Positions 42,564 through 48,595 of a stretch of 48,595 nt of DNA are shown here, in pieces. The position numbers and the translations under genes were made by a program. Location: positions 1 to 48,595 of the forward strand of contig JAKSMG010000003.1 in assembly GCA_024400755.1 (NCBI GenBank). Direction: 5' to 3'. The stretch is from Bacteroidales bacterium (GTDB lineage: Bacteria; Bacteroidota; Bacteroidia; Bacteroidales; WCHB1-69). The notes under the pieces were generated by a model. The model saw only the letters and a program-made list of their open reading frames with translations, was not told where the DNA came from and made no database searches. Within the stretch, counting starts at the first letter, position 1. Every line of letters starts with the position of its first letter.

Positions 42564-44039
42564 ATGTCGTTTATTGAAGATAGAGTACAATTGGAAGGAT
42601 TAACCTTTGACGATGTTCTGCTTATCCCTTCTTACTCCAATGTTTTACCCAAAGAAGTTTGTCTTAAAACTCATTTCACCCGGAATATTGAATTGAACAC
42701 TCCGTTCATTTCCGCTGCCATGGATACGGTTACGGAAGCAACCATGGCCATTGCCATCGCAAGAGAAGGCGGTATTGGCGTTATTCATAAAAATATGCCT
42801 ATTGAAGAGCAAGCCAAACAAGTTGCTTCGGTAAAACGTGCGGAAAACGGCATGATCAACAATCCCATCACCATTCTTCCCGACAAAACCGTCGGTGACG
42901 CGCTGTCCATTATGGCAGAATATAGAATTGGCGGTATTCCTGTCGTGACGGAAAAAGGCATTTTAATTGGCATTGTTACCAACAGGGACTTGCGTTTTGA
43001 GAAAGACTTCAACAAGCGCATCGAGTTAGTGATGACCCGCGAAAACCTCATCACCACTTCCCGTTCCACCAATCTCAACGAAGCGGCCGACATTTTGCAA
43101 CAGCACAAGATTGAAAAGCTGCCGGTCGTTGACGAGAAAGGCGTTTTAATCGGCTTAATCACCTATAAAGATATTACGAAGGCCAAAGACAAACCCAATG
43201 CCTGTAAAGATGCCCAAGGTCGTTTGCGCGTTGCCGCCGGCATTGGCATTTCAAAAGAAACCATGCCACGTGCCGAAGCATTGATTGAAGCTGGCGTGGA
43301 TGCCATTGTATTGGACTCTGCCCACGGTCATTCAGAAGGTGTTTTGAATGCCCTCATTGAAGTCAGAAAACATTTTCCGAATGTTGACATCGTGGTTGGC
43401 AATATTGCCACCGGTGACGCGGCTATCCGTTTGGCACAAGCCGGTGCCGATGCCGTAAAAGTGGGTATTGGACCAGGTTCTATTTGTACCACCCGCGTGG
43501 TTGCCGGCGTGGGAGTACCGCAGCTTAGTGCCATTTATGAAGTATATAAAGCCCTGAAAGGCACAGACGTTCCGTTGATTGCCGATGGCGGAATCCGTTA
43601 TTCCGGCGATATCGTCAAGGCCTTGGCCGCGGGAGCCAACAGCGTTATGTTGGGCGGTTTGTTGGCAGGCGTGGAAGAATCTCCCGGCGAAACCATTCTT
43701 TACAACGGACGTAAATTTAAGGCATACCGCGGTATGGGTTCCTTAGAGGCCATGCAACGCGGCTCCAAGGACCGTTATTTGCAAAATGATGTGGATGACG
43801 TCAAGAAGTTGGTTCCAGAAGGCATTTCTGGACGTGTACCGTTCAAAGGAAATTTATACGAGGTGATTTATCAAATGGCTGGCGGTTTGCGTGCCGGTAT
43901 GGGTTATTGTGGTGCGGAAAATATCAGCGAATTGCATCACGCACAATTCTGCCGCATCAGCAACGCAGGCGTTTTGGAAAGCCACCCGCACGACGTGACC
44001 ATCACCAGCGAATCACCCAACTACAGTAAAGGGAACTAA
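42564..44039 (+). CDS. guaB: Inosine-5'-monophosphate dehydrogenase
   Basis: This 491-residue enzyme oxidises IMP to XMP with NAD+, the committed step to GMP. The N-terminal signature [17 protein letters not shown] is followed by a two-CBS regulatory insert at about 93-205. The catalytic loop [18 protein letters not shown] carries Cys308, and the mobile-flap region contains [18 protein letters not shown]. Length and all motifs fit a complete bacterial GuaB. It is transcribed alone, from its own promoter to a hairpin at 44132. The C-terminus lacks the tripeptide SKL-type signals of eukaryotic forms, as expected. Confidence 0.97.
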   Translation: MSFIEDRVQLEGLTFDDVLLIPSYSNVLPKEVCLKTHFTRNIELNTPFISAAMDTVTEATMAIAIAREGGIGVIHKNMPIEEQAKQVASVKRAENGMINNPITILPDKTVGDALSIMAEYRIGGIPVVTEKGILIGIVTNRDLRFEKDFNKRIELVMTRENLITTSRSTNLNEAADILQQHKIEKLPVVDEKGVLIGLITYKDITKAKDKPNACKDAQGRLRVAAGIGISKETMPRAEALIEAGVDAIVLDSAHGHSEGVLNALIEVRKHFPNVDIVVGNIATGDAAIRLAQAGADAVKVGIGPGSICTTRVVAGVGVPQLSAIYEVYKALKGTDVPLIADGGIRYSGDIVKALAAGANSVMLGGLLAGVEESPGETILYNGRKFKAYRGMGSLEAMQRGSKDRYLQNDVDDVKKLVPEGISGRVPFKGNLYEVIYQMAGGLRAGMGYCGAENISELHHAQFCRISNAGVLESHPHDVTITSESPNYSKGN

Positions 44040-44131
44040 AAATTATTGATTTTTATGACCTTTGCATACGGAAATATATCCATTTCCGTCTTGTGAAAAG
44101 CTTGTTCATTTATCACGACGAAATATAAATT

Positions 44132-44177
44132 TTTCCCGTTACCTTTCTTCAAGAGAAAAGTAGCGGGAAATTTATTT
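44132..44177. terminator. Terminator hairpin after guaB
   Basis: TTTCCCGTTAC at 44132-44142 pairs with GTAGCGGGAAA at 44160-44170 (one G-T pair). A T-rich stretch follows on the plus strand. The remainder of the 44040-44228 gap shows nothing else. Confidence 0.75.
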
Positions 44178-44228
44178 TGAATAATATGAAATCTTCAGCA
44201 AGACTAAAAAGAAAGATTACATTCTCTT

Positions 44229-44615
44229 TTAATTGTCTTTGAAGGAAATTTTATCTTTCGTGATAAAGGCACCGGGAAACTGGTATTGGATGCGCATCAG
44301 GAAACGATACGCGTCGATACGGTTTTTGAAATTGCCCACCCGCACGCGAAAAGTCGGTTCCATATACGAAAGATACGCCGAAACATCCGGGAAGGAGGTG
44401 GTGAATTCATTATACACGTTTTGCGCGTTTTTGCGTGTGGACGACGCCACCAACTGTATTCTGTAGCCATCAATGCCTTTGATTGATTTCCACGCATTTT
44501 GGTGAGCTTGCTCAATCGTGTCAATAATAGGCTCTTTGTCGTACTGAACTTGACCTTGTCCATACAAAAAGACACTCAATCCGCAAAACAATATAATAAA
44601 TAGAATCCGTTTCAT
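44229..44615 (-). CDS. SPOR-domain secreted protein
   Basis: The protein has 128 residues from ATG 44615 (signal MKRILFIILFCGLSVFLYG, then QGQVQY); a longer in-frame start would cross the -7 box at 44638. The C-terminal 75 residues match a SPOR domain: GYRIQLVASSTRKNAQNVYN, then PTFRVRVGNFKNRIDAYRFL and a closing ITKDKI. SPOR domains bind glycan strands stripped of stem peptides and bring proteins to the division septum. This protein is little more than a signal plus one SPOR domain. It is transcribed alone and converges with guaB. Confidence 0.85.
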   Translation of the reverse strand: MKRILFIILFCGLSVFLYGQGQVQYDKEPIIDTIEQAHQNAWKSIKGIDGYRIQLVASSTRKNAQNVYNEFTTSFPDVSAYLSYMEPTFRVRVGNFKNRIDAYRFLMRIQYQFPGAFITKDKISFKDN

Positions 44616-44637
44616 TTTACAACACATCAATCGGCTG

Positions 44638-44645
44638 CAAAAATA
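44638..44645 (-). promoter_or_regulatory. -7 box (TATTTTTG) for the SPOR protein
   Basis: On the minus strand TATTTTTG followed by CAG lies 22 bases before the ATG at 44615. Confidence 0.65.
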
Positions 44646-44719
44646 ATGAAAAACTTTCATAGTATGAGTGAAAATTACTTAAATTTCTCAAAGGTAGATT
44701 TTCTGCATTAAATAAATAA

Positions 44720-44748
44720 AAAGAGGATGACTTGAAGTCACCCTCTTT
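44720..44748. terminator. Terminator after the His/Cys-repeat lipoprotein
   Basis: The stem AAAGAGGATGAC / GTCACCCTCTTT, with a five-base loop and one mismatch, has A/T tails on both sides. It lies just past the stop at 44774 on the minus strand. Confidence 0.8.
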
Positions 44749-44773
44749 ATGATGAGTAAAAATAACTTACTTA

Positions 44774-45274
44774 TTATTTGTTGTGTTGGCAACCACCTTC
44801 GTGATGACCGCAGCCACCGTCATGTTGGCAACCGCCTTCGTGTTGACCGCAACCACCATCGTGTTGGCAACCACCTTCGTGATGACCACAACCTTCGTGT
44901 TTGTTGCAGCAAGGAGCATATTCATCCAAGAAAGCTTTTTGTTCATCCAAGCTCATAGTAGCCCAGTTGGCCAATTTGCCTTCCATTTCGGCTTTCTTAG
45001 CTTCGCATTCAGCTTTCTTAGCTTGCATTTCAGCCATACGGTTGTCAAAGCATTCTTTTTTCTTTGCGATTAATTCGGCTTTTCTTTCATCGGTTTGGTT
45101 TGCCCAATTTTCCCAATCAGCAACGAAAGCCTTTTCTTCTTCTGTCATTTGGCAGCAAGGTTCTTCAACAGCAGTTGAATCGATAGCTTCAGTTTCTTCA
45201 GCTTCAGCAGGTTTGTTGTTGCAAGATACGAAAACCAAGCAGCAAGCAGCAACTAATAACATTAATTTTTTCAT
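44774..45274 (-). CDS. Lipoprotein with C-terminal His/Cys repeat, putative metal binder
   Basis: The protein has 166 residues from ATG 45274, with lipoprotein signal MKKLMLLVAACCLVFVSC (lipid Cys at 18). An acidic region EAEETEAIDSTAVEE precedes a charged helical segment at about 45-125 rich in Lys, Glu and Ala (EMQAKKAECEAKKAEMEG). The C-terminal 40 residues are three copies of a 13-residue unit of the form CGHHEGGCQHDGG. Regular Cys and His at this density suggest binding of zinc, copper or nickel ions, but no known family is recognised. The gene diverges from kdd, and the two -7 boxes are only 12 bases apart. I have no evidence for a functional link. Confidence 0.8.
   Translation of the reverse strand: MKKLMLLVAACCLVFVSCNNKPAEAEETEAIDSTAVEEPCCQMTEEEKAFVADWENWANQTDERKAELIAKKKECFDNRMAEMQAKKAECEAKKAEMEGKLANWATMSLDEQKAFLDEYAPCCNKHEGCGHHEGGCQHDGGCGQHEGGCQHDGGCGHHEGGCQHNK
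44777..44899 (-). repeat. 39-bp tandem repeat coding for the CGHHEGGCQHDGG units
   Basis: Three copies of a 39-base unit (13 codons) lie at the 3' end of the lipoprotein gene, the last one ending in Asn-Lys instead of Asp-Gly-Gly. Differences are mostly synonymous or His/Gln. The copy number could vary between strains without breaking the frame. Confidence 0.85.
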
Positions 45275-45331
45275 TTTTTTGTTTTTTTTAGAGTTAATAA
45301 TAAATGTTTTTTCTTTCAAAATTTGCAGCTG

Positions 45332-45339
45332 CAAAAGTA
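45332..45339 (-). promoter_or_regulatory. -7 box (TACTTTTG) for the His/Cys-repeat lipoprotein
   Basis: On the minus strand TACTTTTG followed by CAG lies 57 bases before the ATG at 45274. It sits back to back with the kdd promoter box. Confidence 0.55.
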
Positions 45340-45351
45340 CAATTTTTTTTT

Positions 45352-45359
45352 TATCTTTG
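45352..45359 (+). promoter_or_regulatory. -7 box (TATCTTTG) for kdd
   Basis: TATCTTTG followed by CACT lies 46 bases before the kdd ATG at 45406. The -33 region overlaps the divergent promoter. Confidence 0.7.
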
Positions 45360-45405
45360 CACTCGCAAATAAAAAATTAATACGAACCTTAAAAATACAA
45401 TAATT

Positions 45406-46479
45406 ATGCAGAAAAAAGGTAACAAATTCGGCACTCACCGCGTGATTGAACCGAAGGGTGTTCTTCCACAACCCGCCCAGAAGATTGACAACAACATGGA
45501 CGAAATTTACGACAACGAGATTTTGATTGATGTTCAAACCTTGAACATCGATTCAGCTTCTTTCACTGATATCCACAACTATGCCAAACAGCAAGCCGGC
45601 GAAGGCGCTTCTGTAGAAAAAGTGATGGAAGAAGTTAAGAAAGAAATGTTGTTAAACGTTGAATTGCAAGGAAAACACCGCAATCGTCGTACTGGCTCCG
45701 GTGGTATGCTTCTCGGTAAAGTTGAAAAAATCGGTGACGCATTGAAAGGCAAAATCGATTTGAAAGAAGGCGACCGTATTGCTACCCTCGTTTCTTTGTC
45801 ACTGACTCCTCTTCGCATTGACGAAATCCTTGAAATCCGTCCCGAAATCGACCAAGTGGACATCAAGGGTAAAGCTATTCTTTTCGAAAGCGGTATCTAT
45901 GCAAAGATTCCTACCGATATGCCTGAAAAATTAGCTCTTTCAGCATTGGACGTTGCAGGTGCTCCCGCACAAACTGCCAAATTGTGCCAATATGGCCAAA
46001 CCGTCGTTATCCTCGGTGCTGGTGGCAAGAGCGGTATGCTCTGCTGCTACGAAGCCAAAAAGCGCGTTGGTGTAACCGGCAAGGTTATCGGTATTGCCAA
46101 CAGCCCAAAATCAACTCAACGTATCAAGGAACTCGGTTTCTGCGACATCGTTGAAAGTGCAGCCGGTATGACTCCTGTTCAGGTTTATGAACTCGTTGAA
46201 AGACTGACCAATGGTCACATGGCCGATGTCACCATCAACTGCGTGAACGTTCCAGATCAAGAAATGACTGCCATCCTCTGTACGAAAGATGACGGTATCG
46301 TTTATTTCTTCTCTATGGCTACCAGCTTCACCAAGGCTTCTCTCGGCGCAGAAGGTATCGGTGCTGATGTAAATATGATTATGGGTAACGGTTATACCAA
46401 AGGCCACGCCGAATTCACTCTTCAGGAACTCCGCGAAAGCCCAGAATTAAGAAAAATCTTCGAAGAACTTTACGCATAA
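45406..46479 (+). CDS. kdd: L-erythro-3,5-diaminohexanoate dehydrogenase (lysine fermentation)
   Basis: This 357-residue dehydrogenase begins NKFGTHRVIEPKGVLPQPA after the first four residues, which I recognise as Kdd of lysine-fermenting bacteria such as Fusobacterium. Further matches are GSGGMLLGKVEKIGDALKGK, ATLVSLSLTPLRIDEI, ALDVAGAPAQTAKLCQYG and the nucleotide-binding VILGAGGKSGMLCCYEA near residue 202. The end is GNGYTKGHAEFTLQELRESP. It oxidises 3,5-diaminohexanoate to 5-amino-3-oxohexanoate with NAD+, feeding acetate and butyrate production. The other pathway genes (kamA, kamDE, kce, kal) are usually clustered with it. Here kdd stands alone between its own promoter and a UUCG-loop terminator. 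Confidence 0.93.
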   Translation: MQKKGNKFGTHRVIEPKGVLPQPAQKIDNNMDEIYDNEILIDVQTLNIDSASFTDIHNYAKQQAGEGASVEKVMEEVKKEMLLNVELQGKHRNRRTGSGGMLLGKVEKIGDALKGKIDLKEGDRIATLVSLSLTPLRIDEILEIRPEIDQVDIKGKAILFESGIYAKIPTDMPEKLALSALDVAGAPAQTAKLCQYGQTVVILGAGGKSGMLCCYEAKKRVGVTGKVIGIANSPKSTQRIKELGFCDIVESAAGMTPVQVYELVERLTNGHMADVTINCVNVPDQEMTAILCTKDDGIVYFFSMATSFTKASLGAEGIGADVNMIMGNGYTKGHAEFTLQELRESPELRKIFEELYA

Positions 46480-46498
46480 GCTGAAGTTTCTTTATCAT

Positions 46499-46530
46499 AA
46501 AAAAACGCAGCCTTCGGGTTGCGTTTTTTT
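46499..46530 (+). terminator. Intrinsic terminator of kdd with UUCG tetraloop
   Basis: CGCAGCC and GGTTGCG form a stem around the very stable C(TTCG)G loop, preceded by A and followed by seven T. The remaining 46531-46653 stretch holds nothing I can name. Confidence 0.92.
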
Positions 46531-46653
46531 TATGATTCAATTGGCTAAATAATGAATGATATTCTCAAAATCAATGCTGAACTTGCCATAACGGATACGA
46601 GAAAATTTGCCAACACACAAAATAGGACAACCAACTTTAATTCATCCTATCTT

Positions 46654-47391
46654 TTATGACTTTTTAAGCTGCAGCAATTCGCGTAAATGGACAATATAAA
46701 TCCTGGAAACATTGAATTTTTCATTTTGCAGCCAAATTTCCTGGTTGTGTAGTCTGTTAATCTTAGTGAAATTGACCACTACCGACTTATTAACCCTGGC
46801 AAATCTATTAGCGGGCAAACGGTCATAAAACTTTTTTAGCGTAGAACGATAAAACAAAGACTGGCCATTTTCCATCGAGATTTGCAAACTATTGCCCACG
46901 TTCTTAACGTATTGAATATCGTCAAATATCAACTTATGCGAAATCTTCCCGATTTTAATAAACATATATTTATCGTTAGCCTCCTGCTCATTACCGAGAT
47001 ATTCAGATTTATCCTCCATTACAATGGGCGTTAGTGGCACACGCGGTTGATAGGCATTGGCGATTTTGATAATCTTTCCCAAGACGTCACAGAAATTCTG
47101 TTCGGCAATAGGCAAAGACAACACATCAAAATAAAGTTTTCTTTCCTCCACCGGCACCGATTTTGCCACAAGAACGACAAAGGGAGGCAAATTGACATTG
47201 GACATTGTCTTACAATAATCTTCGCTTACAAACAAGATATCAATGTTTTTTTGCGGGATTTTCTCCACCAATTCCATTTTATTCTTGATAATTAATGATA
47301 TGTCAATACTGGATACATTTTTTAAATAAGCGAGCAACTGGGCTTCTGCGTCAGCGGAAGCAATACAAACAGCACTTGTCAGATTATTCAT
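46654..47391 (-). CDS. LytTR-family regulator with degenerate receiver domain
   Basis: The 245-residue protein has a receiver-like N-terminal region (about 1-112). The phosphoacceptor Asp position appears as Ser in IDILFVSEDY (canonical DxxFLD), and the conserved Lys as Leu in FDVLSLPI (canonical FDYLLKPI). The acidic pocket near residue 13 is reduced to SADAEAQ. The C-terminal LytTR domain (about 135-245) is well preserved: IFDDIQYVKNVGNSLQI, FYRSTLKKFYDRLPANRFAR and VNKSVVVNFTKINRL. It probably binds DNA without phosphorylation control. No histidine kinase is adjacent. It is transcribed alone from a box at 47428. Targets are unknown. Confidence 0.85.
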   Translation of the reverse strand: MNNLTSAVCIASADAEAQLLAYLKNVSSIDISLIIKNKMELVEKIPQKNIDILFVSEDYCKTMSNVNLPPFVVLVAKSVPVEERKLYFDVLSLPIAEQNFCDVLGKIIKIANAYQPRVPLTPIVMEDKSEYLGNEQEANDKYMFIKIGKISHKLIFDDIQYVKNVGNSLQISMENGQSLFYRSTLKKFYDRLPANRFARVNKSVVVNFTKINRLHNQEIWLQNEKFNVSRIYIVHLRELLQLKKS

Positions 47392-47427
47392 GGCAAAGGG
47401 GTTTAAGTTTTATAAAATTCTTTGCTG

Positions 47428-47435
47428 CAAATATA
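47428..47435 (-). promoter_or_regulatory. -7 box (TATATTTG) for the degenerate-receiver LytTR gene
   Basis: On the minus strand TATATTTG followed by CAG lies 36 bases before the ATG at 47391. The AT-rich gap 47436-47650 further upstream shows no gene or other recognisable element. Confidence 0.65.
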
Positions 47436-47653
47436 TAAATAAATGCCTTTAAAAATTCTATTTTTATAAACAAAGTGCTATAAATGAATATTTTATATCA
47501 AATTTAACACATTTTGTTACGTTTGCGTTAAGTTTTTGTACAAGTGCGATTTTTTAATCAATTATTTATACAAAACAGTAGATTTTATGCTTGTCATATA
47601 GGACTACTTAACAATAAATTATCTTTCGTCATTCTTCTTGACTGTGGAAAAAT

Positions 47654-47694
47654 GAAAAAATAAACCCCAACTATCGCATAAAGTATAGTCGGGG
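47654..47694 (-). terminator. Intrinsic terminator of ftsZ
   Basis: Read on the minus strand, CCCCGACTAT and ATAGTTGGGG form a ten-base stem with one mismatch around a ten-base loop. A T-rich tail (TTTATTTTTTC) follows. It lies 33 bases past the ftsZ stop. Confidence 0.85.
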
Positions 47695-47726
47695 TAACCA
47701 AATCTATAAAATGGGAAAAGTTATTC

Positions 47727-48595
47727 TTAGTCTGGAATATCCTTGAAAAAATCCGACATATCGTTGTCTAAGTCAAAACTTTGGCGTGACTGTTGGACAT
47801 CAAGATCTTCTTGTCTTTTGCCACGAAGTATCGCCGGTGTATTGACCAATTCATTGAAAAAGTCATTATCCTCGTAACGATAGGAATTGTCGCCAATTCG
47901 TTGTGGACCATATTGTTGCATCATATCTGCCGCAGGATTTTCAGCAACCATTACTGGTTCGAAATTGCTTGTTGCCTGTGGAAATTGGCTTGGGAAATTA
48001 CCCGCTTGAGGCATTGACTCTTGGACAGCCATAACCGGTTGACGCATCACATTGGCACTATCAAAAATGCCGGTCAAATCATCAACCATAGTTGTCTGTT
48101 TCGGTTGATTGACACCAAAAATAGCAGCGGAATCATCGGTAAGCGTATTGATTGGTTCTTCCTTTACCGGCTCCACCATAGTCACTTCCTTTTTAACCTC
48201 CTGATTTTCGTGTTCATAATTGGTAATTATTACGGACAAACGAACCTTGGCACCCAAAGACTCGTCCTTGGCACGACCCCAAATAACGTCGGATTCGCTC
48301 GTTTTCAATTTATCAAATTGTTCGGTAAGTGCTTCTAATTCAGAAATCTTCAGATTTTCATCTGGACCATAACTAATGAAGAACAAGAAGTTTTGAGCCT
48401 TTGTAATCACATCTTCGCTCAATAATGGACAATTCAAGGCATCTGTAACCACCTGATCGATACGATTTGGACCTTCTGCCTCAGCCAAGCCGAGCATAGC
48501 GTGTCCGCTATTTTGCATAATCGCCTTAATATCATTAAAATCGATATTTTGGTCAGCATTCACCGTAATTAATTCGGCAATACATTTAACGGCAT
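47727..48595 (-). CDS. ftsZ: Cell division protein FtsZ, C-terminal part
   Basis: The frame is open to the right edge, so only the last 288 or so codons are present. The part seen begins AVKCIAELITVNADQNIDFN and continues with FNDIKAIMQNSGHAMLGLAE, then RIDQVVTDALNCPLL. This is the FtsZ core downstream of the GTP-binding and T7-loop region. After the core (about 110 residues in the window) comes a long low-complexity linker rich in Gln, Met and Pro. The tail ends MSDFFKDIPD, which could act as the short C-terminal binding peptide for membrane anchors. An apparent start at 48563 is only a GTG inside the gene. ftsA/ftsQ would be expected beyond the right edge. Confidence 0.95.
   Translation of the reverse strand, partial: AVKCIAELITVNADQNIDFNDIKAIMQNSGHAMLGLAEAEGPNRIDQVVTDALNCPLLSEDVITKAQNFLFFISYGPDENLKISELEALTEQFDKLKTSESDVIWGRAKDESLGAKVRLSVIITNYEHENQEVKKEVTMVEPVKEEPINTLTDDSAAIFGVNQPKQTTMVDDLTGIFDSANVMRQPVMAVQESMPQAGNFPSQFPQATSNFEPVMVAENPAADMMQQYGPQRIGDNSYRYEDNDFFNELVNTPAILRGKRQEDLDVQQSRQSFDLDNDMSDFFKDIPD

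Noticed and set aside
48563-48595. Start codon of a short separate gene at the right edge
   Set aside because: The codon is an internal GTG; the frame stays open upstream and reads FtsZ core sequence.

Overview
The window looks like chromosomal DNA from a Bacteroidales bacterium (phylum Bacteroidota) that carries a type IX secretion system. Four observations support this. Promoters repeatedly show the Bacteroidota -7 box TAnnTTTG, often followed by C, a short distance before a start codon. MurF and alanine racemase are fused in one protein. The primary-type sigma factor is short, about 287 residues. Two secreted proteins end in a type IX sorting domain with the YPNP motif. The genus cannot be fixed from the sequence. 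No rRNA, tRNA, CRISPR array, insertion sequence or origin was recognised.

Layout. 1-2000: a partial lipoprotein gene diverging from a membrane-bound LytTR regulator. 2040-7563: murF-alr, an htrA-sigma factor pair on the minus strand, and the rplU-rpmA ribosomal operon. 7618-10330: rseC, two small cysteine-rich lipoproteins, an Ig/Fn3-like lipoprotein, and the broken tail of a third small lipoprotein copy. 10406-18267: a 1976-residue alpha-2-macroglobulin with an intact thioester motif, a lectin-fold-like lipoprotein and an agmatinase. 18339-22725: a polysaccharide O-acetylation cassette with two AlgJ/AlgX-like proteins and one MBOAT. 22949-30505: tonB, a subtilisin-like type IX cargo, sufC-sufD-rlmH, and a C10-peptidase-like type IX cargo that has lost its catalytic residues. 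30571-35247 (minus strand): an operon of a LutA-like protein, serS, a TPR protein and ksgA. 35549-39318: dprA with a structured leader, an acyltransferase, a family 9 glycosyltransferase and a small secreted protein. 39319-41209: an accessory island. 41210-48595: an Old-Yellow-Enzyme-type oxidoreductase, guaB, a SPOR protein, a His/Cys-repeat lipoprotein, kdd of lysine fermentation, a LytTR regulator with a degenerate receiver, and the 3' part of ftsZ.

The most system-like part is the island at 39319-41209. It holds a truncated, frameshifted RHS tip that still carries a complete C-terminal domain with a metzincin motif (HEVGHLLGLGD plus a downstream Met). Four bases later comes a small, internally duplicated four-helix membrane protein, and beyond it a 31-codon fragment resembling the start of a phage tape-measure protein. 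I read this as a displaced orphan toxin-immunity module next to prophage debris. The immunity role is inferred from gene order only.

Other notable points are the dead C10 peptidase scaffold, the duplicated small Cys-rich lipoprotein family with a fossil copy, two atypical LytTR regulators, and a perfect 13-bp inverted repeat in the dprA leader. Most remaining genes are ordinary housekeeping functions.
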